From contig CAYZBF010000003.1 in assembly GCA_964476585.1 (NCBI GenBank), positions 43,287 through 107,286 on the forward strand: a stretch of DNA of 64,000 bases, written 5' to 3'. A program made the translations under genes and the position numbers. The notes under the pieces were generated by a model, which saw only the letters and a list, made by a program, of their open reading frames with translations, ran no database searches and was not told the DNA's origin. Of the stretch, positions 58,676 through 64,000 are shown one piece after another (the stretch's first letter is position 1; the number at the start of each line of letters is the position of its first letter). Source of the stretch: CAYZBF01 sp964476585. Its GTDB lineage: Bacteria; Hydrothermota; UBA3072.

Positions 58676-59621
58676 CTTTCAAAACCTCTTTAAGTCGCTC
58701 TTTCACCCATTCCGCTTCCTCTTCAAAACCACACTCCTCATAAAAATGTTGAAGTTTTTTATATCGCTCTACCACATCAAATTCGACACTATAATAAAGC
58801 TTCCTTAAGTCAACTGGACACAGGTGAAGAGGTCTGGCATCACTCTCCAGTAGATGGTTAGATCCGTTCATTACACAATGATAGAATATACAATGCTCAA
58901 TGCCGAATTGGTGACCTATCTCATGAACAAGAACCTTACAGCTTCTCCATAGCAGAAGCTTCTTATAATCTTTCCCTCTTTCTTCCCCATAAAAGGCTGG
59001 ATCATAACGGGCAAAACTATAGACTCCTACTCTTTCCCTAAGTGATGCCTGTCCGAAAACGAAATTCCAGGTAGGATGGGGATAAAGGTCTTCCATTGTG
59101 ATTGCCATAAGGCAGAAAGCGTCCCCAGGCAAGTTCTTTTTAAGAATATTTAATACGTCCGAGGTTAAAATCTGAGGTTTCCTTGTATACGGGTTGACCC
59201 GTGTTGTTAATTTAGCCTCTTTAATATCCAGAGGTGGAAGAACTTCCACTTCAAGAAAGAAGAAAGAAACTGCATAATCCCTTAACTTTTCGACAGATGG
59301 ACTACTTTCTTTAGTAAAATTCCCTAAAGGTTGTAGATAAATTCTATTCCGATTTTTATCAGGTCTATTTGGACTGGAGTTTACAAATTCATTAAAGCTC
59401 TGCCCTCGCTCATGATGCTCATATAGCCAGTCACCAGGGGATGGAACCGGCACTGGCTCAAAATCAGCACCTGGTTCAAATGCCCTCTTTAGTGTTTCGC
59501 TACGTCCACTCAACAGTCCTATTGCTTTAAGTCTCTCCTCTTCTCCCGGCACCTTAAAATCCATAGCAAAGCACTCCACTATAATCCAGAAAAAAGTAAC
59601 AATAAAAAATATTCTTCTCAT
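58668..59621 (-). CDS. Exported archaemetzincin-type metalloprotease (M54)
   Basis: A 317-residue protein with a signal peptide (MRRIFFIVTFFWIIVECFA). The metzincin site reads HEIGHQFGIEHCIFYHCVM, the exact HExxHxxGxxHC-x4-CxM signature, and LHLCPVDLRKL supplies the last zinc cysteine. M54 enzymes are often cytoplasmic; this one carries an export signal and an extra N-terminal 100 residues. It is co-transcribed with the alkD-like gene. Confidence 0.88.
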   Translation of the reverse strand: MRRIFFIVTFFWIIVECFAMDFKVPGEEERLKAIGLLSGRSETLKRAFEPGADFEPVPVPSPGDWLYEHHERGQSFNEFVNSSPNRPDKNRNRIYLQPLGNFTKESSPSVEKLRDYAVSFFFLEVEVLPPLDIKEAKLTTRVNPYTRKPQILTSDVLNILKKNLPGDAFCLMAITMEDLYPHPTWNFVFGQASLRERVGVYSFARYDPAFYGEERGKDYKKLLLWRSCKVLVHEIGHQFGIEHCIFYHCVMNGSNHLLESDARPLHLCPVDLRKLYYSVEFDVVERYKKLQHFYEECGFEEEAEWVKERLKEVLKDE

Positions 59622-59712
59622 AATCTCTATTACTCATATTTTATAATATAATTTTTATCCAGCAAGTAAAGGATGAATTAAATTGAGCAAATGAGTAGAT
59701 GGTTGGCGGGTA

Positions 59713-60405
59713 TTAAACGTCGATCCTCTTAAGACAAACGAGGGCTCCCTCAAATGGCTCTAACTTTAGTATGAAACTAAATCTATCAAGGCTAAGGCAG
59801 AGTTCGAAATCTCTCTCTGGGACCCAGTGCTTTTCAGGTTCGAAGTATTTCTGAAGCCCTGGCGTAGACCTTAAATGCTTTGTTATTTTTTCAAAATTGT
59901 TTGGCTTACCAGTTAATTCATTCTCTATATATCTGGCACAAAGTAAATCTTCCAGAGCCTTTATCCTTCCAGAAACTCCCATGGCAACAAGTGAAACCCT
60001 GCCAGGATTTTCAGTTTTTATATATTTCACAATAGCTCCTGCATTTACAAAGCTACCCGTAATAATTTCATCTGCATTTTTTGCTCCAAGCAGTCCTTTC
60101 GTTCCAGCACTGGTTGTTTGAATAACTACTTTACCATTAAAGTCTACCCCTTCAATTTCGCTAGGAGAATTTCCAAAATCAAAACCTTCTGGCTTCTTCC
60201 AATCTCTTTCACCAACTAAAAGAAATCCTGGATTTTCTTTTTTTAATCTATAGGCGAGTTTTAGACTCGACACTGGAATTATCCTATCTGCTCCATTACT
60301 AAATATATAGCATGATGTAGAAAATGCTCTAAATACATCAATAATAACGGTTAACCCTGTGGCTTCCCTTGCGTCTTGGATTAATTCAAAGATTTGTATT
60401 TCCAT
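59713..60405 (-). CDS. comB: 2-phosphosulfolactate phosphatase-like protein
   Basis: A 230-residue ComB-family protein: TVIIDVFRAFSTSCYIFSNG, LLVGERDWKKPEGFDFGNSP and GKVVIQTTSAGTKGLL are the conserved blocks. The family removes phosphate from 2-phosphosulfolactate (coenzyme M or sulfolactate pathway). No comA or comC is nearby, so the true substrate is open. The 194-bp spacer before it shows nothing. Confidence 0.85.
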   Translation of the reverse strand: MEIQIFELIQDAREATGLTVIIDVFRAFSTSCYIFSNGADRIIPVSSLKLAYRLKKENPGFLLVGERDWKKPEGFDFGNSPSEIEGVDFNGKVVIQTTSAGTKGLLGAKNADEIITGSFVNAGAIVKYIKTENPGRVSLVAMGVSGRIKALEDLLCARYIENELTGKPNNFEKITKHLRSTPGLQKYFEPEKHWVPERDFELCLSLDRFSFILKLEPFEGALVCLKRIDV

Positions 60406-60599
60406 TTGAATTCTTATTGGATTATTCGTATTTTCAGAACCTGAGTCAACCCTTTTTAAAGATAGTTAAATCTATCGTTTAAATCAAGCAATTTTATAAC
60501 ACAGAAAAGGTTCAACATAAGAAATAGTCTGAACATAAGCGGTTAAGAATCATTAAGAAAAGGATAGTATTGATGTGAGTATTGTTTCCTTTCCTACAA

Positions 60600-61487
60600 T
60601 TAATCAAAAAGTTCTAAAATCTCCTTCTTTTCTGCTATAGCTATGGAAACCACTCTATCCGCTCCTCCGTAATATATATAATATTTGTTATTAACTTCAC
60701 ATATACCACTGGCAAATACTACACGAGGTATCTCTCCGTAGACTTCATAATCTTCCTCCGGCTCAATAATAGGATGCGGATACTTACACAATAATTTTGA
60801 GGGGTCCTCCAAGTCGAACATAGCAACTCCCAATCTATACACTCCGGCTTCGTCAACTCCATGATATAATAGTAACCAGCCCTCCTCTGTCTTTATAGGT
60901 GGGGGGCCCGCACCTACTTTGCCTCCTTCCCAACTCCTCTCACCAAGCGGTGACATAACCTTCTTACGCCCGTACCAGTCGATTAGGTTATCCGAGTAAG
61001 CAATCCAGATACTCATAGGCATTTCAGTCGTTGGTCTATGAAAGAGTACATACCTACCATCAATCTTCTCCGGAAAAAGGACAGCATCTTTGTTATTCTC
61101 CTCAGGCCACTTTGCTTCTAATCTTTCCCAACTAATAAAGTTCTCCGTATAAGCTAAACCAATCCTCACTCCTCTTTCTGAGTAAGCAGTGTAAGTCATA
61201 TAAAACCTATTGTTAAGCTTTACAATTCGTGGGTCTTCACAACCTTGTGGTTCCAATATAAGTTTTGGTGTAAAGACAGGCTTGTCAAAGCGAAAGAAAT
61301 TGAAGCCATCTGAACTTACTGCATATCCAATTCTTGAAACACCATCTACTCCCATACCCCTATAAAGGAGATGGAATAATCCATTACTATACACAACACC
61401 AGGATTGTAGACACCTCTTGATTCCCAATTATTTTCTGGTTTGGGCATCAATATCGGATTGCCTTCGTAACGCTTAACCCTCATCAA
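60600..61487 (-). CDS. GH130-family mannoside phosphorylase-like protein
   Basis: A 295-residue five-bladed propeller. GVYNPGVVYSNGLFHLLYRG, then GCEDPRIVKLNNRFYMTYTAYS and GAGPPPIKTEEGWLLLYHG, are the hallmark GH130 blocks (beta-1,4-mannosyl or mannosyl-GlcNAc phosphorolysis). GH130 needs no second acid base residue. It overlaps the upstream glycosyltransferase by 4 bases, suggesting a shared glycan. Confidence 0.85.
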   Translation of the reverse strand: MMRVKRYEGNPILMPKPENNWESRGVYNPGVVYSNGLFHLLYRGMGVDGVSRIGYAVSSDGFNFFRFDKPVFTPKLILEPQGCEDPRIVKLNNRFYMTYTAYSERGVRIGLAYTENFISWERLEAKWPEENNKDAVLFPEKIDGRYVLFHRPTTEMPMSIWIAYSDNLIDWYGRKKVMSPLGERSWEGGKVGAGPPPIKTEEGWLLLYHGVDEAGVYRLGVAMFDLEDPSKLLCKYPHPIIEPEEDYEVYGEIPRVVFASGICEVNNKYYIYYGGADRVVSIAIAEKKEILELFD

Positions 61488-62533
61488 CCATTTCCCCCTT
61501 CCTTTAAAATTCTGGTAAAAAGATCTATATATATGTTAGCTATCTTCTCTGCAGAATTCATGCGCGCAAATACCTCTGCAGCATCTGAAACCTTCTTCCT
61601 CTTCTCTTCATTTTCAAAAAGTTCAATCAGTCTCTCGTTCAGTTCTTCAGCATCACTATAGTAAACTACTTCATCCTGCAATGGTTGGAAGAACTCCGAT
61701 TGTTTGGGCACAAAGATTGGACAACCAGCACCTATTACTTGAAAAATTACGGAGCTAACAACTCTATGGTATCTACTTTGGGATTTATGGAAAATAGCTG
61801 CGTCTGCGGCAAATAGATATTCGTCAAATCTCTCTTTGGATAAGGCCTTCTCTTCCCGAACAATCATCCACGGAGGAGTTGACTCTTTTTCCAATAGCTC
61901 ATAATTAAAGGGGGTAAGAAATAATAGAACTGCACTATCTTTCAATTCTTCAGGCAAATCTCGAAGATATGGCATGTATCCTCTCTGGCAAAACATGAAA
62001 ATTATTTTCTTATTTAAGGGCAAATCAAGTCTTTGTCTACTCTCTTCCTTTATACCCTTTCTCACTGGAAAACATGGAAAGGGGATAAATTCAGCATTTG
62101 GATATATTCCTTCCAAAAAAACTTGCCTCTTATCGAAATATACTACCTTGTCCCAAAGAAACTGATAAAACCATATCCCCTCGGGCAAATTGCTTTCATG
62201 CACGATATGCACCGTTCTTGACCGATTCCTTATCTCAGGAAATAGTTTTGCTAATTCACCTACAGGAAGTATCCTCAAATTTTCAACAACAAAGATGTCA
62301 AAGTGTGCCGTAAGAATTGGACGCGGATCAATGTAGTTATTATTTCGGACACCAAAGCATCTTATCACATGGCGTTCATCTTTTCCAGTGAAACGCTCTG
62401 AAACAAAATCATCCTTCACAAAACTAAATACGAGTACCTTGTGACCCATTCCTATCCAAGCTCTCACCAATGCTTCTGAATGCACGCTCGCCCCATCATC
62501 AGTGTGAAAGGCTGTCATTACTGCAATCTTCAT
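61484..62533 (-). CDS. Glycosyltransferase (GT-B fold) A
   Basis: A 349-residue protein: MKIAVMTAFHTDDGASVHSE at the start, RTVHIVHESNLPEG in the middle, FQVIGAGCPIFVPKQSEFF and AEELNERLIELFENEEKRKK near the end, typical of the GT-B donor domain. Paralogous to the next gene upstream. The sugar is not known; the GH130 partner suggests mannose. Confidence 0.75.
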   Translation of the reverse strand: MKIAVMTAFHTDDGASVHSEALVRAWIGMGHKVLVFSFVKDDFVSERFTGKDERHVIRCFGVRNNNYIDPRPILTAHFDIFVVENLRILPVGELAKLFPEIRNRSRTVHIVHESNLPEGIWFYQFLWDKVVYFDKRQVFLEGIYPNAEFIPFPCFPVRKGIKEESRQRLDLPLNKKIIFMFCQRGYMPYLRDLPEELKDSAVLLFLTPFNYELLEKESTPPWMIVREEKALSKERFDEYLFAADAAIFHKSQSRYHRVVSSVIFQVIGAGCPIFVPKQSEFFQPLQDEVVYYSDAEELNERLIELFENEEKRKKVSDAAEVFARMNSAEKIANIYIDLFTRILKEGGNG

Positions 62534-62697
62534 TGTTACCCTCCCAATAAAGAATTTAAGGGTTTTATATATTCCTTCTCTATTGCAAATACAAGGTTCT
62601 CACACATTATTCTCTATAGCCCTTATCATAATCTAGAATTCTTACACTTGATTAAATTTTGCGCATAGAAGTTTTTAAATTCTTCTGCTATCTTCAT

Positions 62698-63726
62698 CTA
62701 TAAACGTTTGAATAGTTGGATGAACTTTTTGGCTATCTTAACCGCCGAATTATGATTCGCATATTTAATAGCAGCCTCTACCGTGGATCTCAGCCTATCC
62801 TTTAAATCAGGATCAAGAAGCAGCCGTTGTAACTCATTCAAATTCCTATATTTCAAAACTTCTCTATTTAAGGTCTCAACAAAATTTGTATCAGATGCTA
62901 AGATAGGACACCCTGCTCCCATACATTGGTAAATAGTTGAGGCCACCACTATATCTACCGATGAATCTCTATGATATATTAAAGCATCCGAGGCATGAAG
63001 ATATGTATAAAGTTCGTTGAGTTCCAGGATTCCCATTCTTAAATCAATAAAGATATACCGACTCTTGATAGCCTCGTATATATCAAACCAATCCTGGACA
63101 TTTGTATGAACAAGTAATAGGAGCGGTTTTCCCTTGCCTACCCGTTCAATAGTGGGTAGTAAAGGTATATGATGATGAACTGCAATACCATAAATGAATA
63201 ATACCATTTTATCTTGCGGTAAAAAAAGCTTCTTTCTTGCTTCGACCTTATTTCCATGTTCCACTGGATGGCATGGGTATGTAATAATGTGTATCTTCTT
63301 TTCAGGAAATACATTGGTTAAAAATCTTTTATATCGTTCATCAAAGCATACCACTGCATCCCATGGAAACTTACATAGTTCTTTACCTGGGGAATTCCCT
63401 TCATGAATTATAACCACTGTTTTTGCTTTTTTCTTTATTTTCGGAGCTATATGTAGAAGCTGTTTCATAGGCATCGGAGGTATGTACTGGAGAAGAAAGA
63501 TATCGTAATCTTTATCCAGCAAAGGTTGTGAATCAAAAGAACTGCCCTTACTTAGTGAATAGTTTCTTATGATCCATGGCTCGTCTTGTTTCCCAATTAT
63601 AGGTGTACTATACGGTGCAAAAACAGTAAGTTTGTGGCCAGATAGTACCCAGGCGGTTCCTACAAATTTCGCATGCACCGAAGCACCACACGGAACATTC
63701 CACGTAGACATCATACCTATTTTCAT
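62698..63726 (-). CDS. Glycosyltransferase (GT-B fold) B
   Basis: A 342-residue paralogue of glycosyltransferase A (MKIGMMSTWNVPCGASVHAK, VVIIHEGNSPGKE, YQCMGAGCPILASDTNFVE, LLLDPDLKDRL), so the pair arose by duplication. First gene of the glycan cluster. The 137 bp to the next gene are AT-rich without a clear signal. Confidence 0.75.
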   Translation of the reverse strand: MKIGMMSTWNVPCGASVHAKFVGTAWVLSGHKLTVFAPYSTPIIGKQDEPWIIRNYSLSKGSSFDSQPLLDKDYDIFLLQYIPPMPMKQLLHIAPKIKKKAKTVVIIHEGNSPGKELCKFPWDAVVCFDERYKRFLTNVFPEKKIHIITYPCHPVEHGNKVEARKKLFLPQDKMVLFIYGIAVHHHIPLLPTIERVGKGKPLLLLVHTNVQDWFDIYEAIKSRYIFIDLRMGILELNELYTYLHASDALIYHRDSSVDIVVASTIYQCMGAGCPILASDTNFVETLNREVLKYRNLNELQRLLLDPDLKDRLRSTVEAAIKYANHNSAVKIAKKFIQLFKRL

Positions 63727-63863
63727 AAATGTCTCAAAAAGGTTATTGATTAAATCTTTTAAGTTTAAATAAAAATATATATTAAAACTCCTAAAGTCAA
63801 GAGCTTTCAGCTATCCTCTCTGAGAAAATCTGGCATATGGTGAATACTATGAACTAAATAAGC

Positions 63864-64000
63864 TTACTTACCCCCTTGCTGCATCATCTTCATCATCTCC
63901 TGCATATCCATCCCTTTTACCTCTACCTTATCAGGGTCAAACAGGTCATCACTGAGTCCTTTATTTATCTCAATAGATTTCATAGTCATAGTGCTTACTA
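63864..64000 (-). CDS. C-terminal end of a lipoprotein-sorting-like exported protein
   Basis: The minus-strand frame reads MTMKSIEINKGLSDDLFDPD then KVEVKGMDMQEMMKMMQQGG K and stop. SIEINKGLSDDLFDP is the typical LolA/outer-membrane lipoprotein-sorting C-terminus, followed by a Met-rich tail. The gene continues beyond base 64000, so no more can be said. Confidence 0.55.
   Translation of the reverse strand, partial: VSTMTMKSIEINKGLSDDLFDPDKVEVKGMDMQEMMKMMQQGGK

Overview
The window looks like part of a draft genome of a low-GC, diderm (Gram-negative type), probably anaerobic bacterium. The diderm reading rests on TonB-ExbB-ExbD, lipoprotein signal peptides, a predicted outer-membrane barrel and a lipoprotein-sorting protein. 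A run of 10 N at 49401-49410 is a scaffold gap. TTG starts are common. The gene content is compatible with an uncultured candidate phylum (WOR-3/FCB-like), but I cannot prove the taxon. A recF start at the left edge and two perfect ParB-binding parS palindromes flanking rsmG suggest that the left third lies near the replication origin.

Layout. (1) 1-9.9 kb: the recF 5' end on the minus strand, a 30-residue lipoprotein, then a tightly overlapping plus-strand operon yceD-rpmF-plsX-fabD-fabG-acpP-fabF-etfB-etfA(ferredoxin fusion)-gyrA-orf, closed by a hairpin shared with a convergent lipoprotein gene. (2) 11.1-22.3 kb: tRNA-Gly, tRNA-Cys and rpsT; a minus-strand run comF-rodA-recJ-scpA and exbB-exbD-tonB-Na/Pi symporter; then rpsU, cvpA and mutS2. 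(3) 22.3-23.3 kb: a DUF5683-like gene and rsmG. The rsmG start codon lies inside parS, and its reading frame needs a -1 shift at an A AAA AAC heptamer. (4) 23.5-50 kb: an accessory region. It holds two RAYT-type transposase elements with terminal inverted repeats plus fragments of related ends, a metal-homeostasis set (DUF1007, NicO exporter, Fur-family regulator, barrel protein) with two 7-1-7 operators, and a three-gene LsrF/epimerase/aldolase-dehydrogenase operon. It also holds single-gene units separated by attC-like imperfect palindromes, palindromic repeat families, and many decayed genes (wecB, metF, pyrF, asnA, a methyltransferase N-terminus, truncated GNAT and HEAT-like genes). Intact genes here include msrAB, glnS, a sulfatase-like protein and glycosyltransferases. 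(5) 50-64 kb: mostly ordinary genes, largely on the minus strand from 54 kb on (mscS, S9 peptidase, alkD, archaemetzincin, comB, a GH130-glycosyltransferase cluster), ending in the 3' end of a lipoprotein-sorting-like gene.

How they work together: region 1 makes acyl chains and phospholipid precursors alongside an electron-transfer flavoprotein. Regions 1-3 carry replication, segregation and repair functions (recF, gyrA, recJ, scpA, mutS2, parS). Region 4 looks like a capture-and-decay zone. Its most unusual features are the attC-like cassettes, the palindromic repeat families and the leaderless promoter geometry shared by yceD and both transposases.
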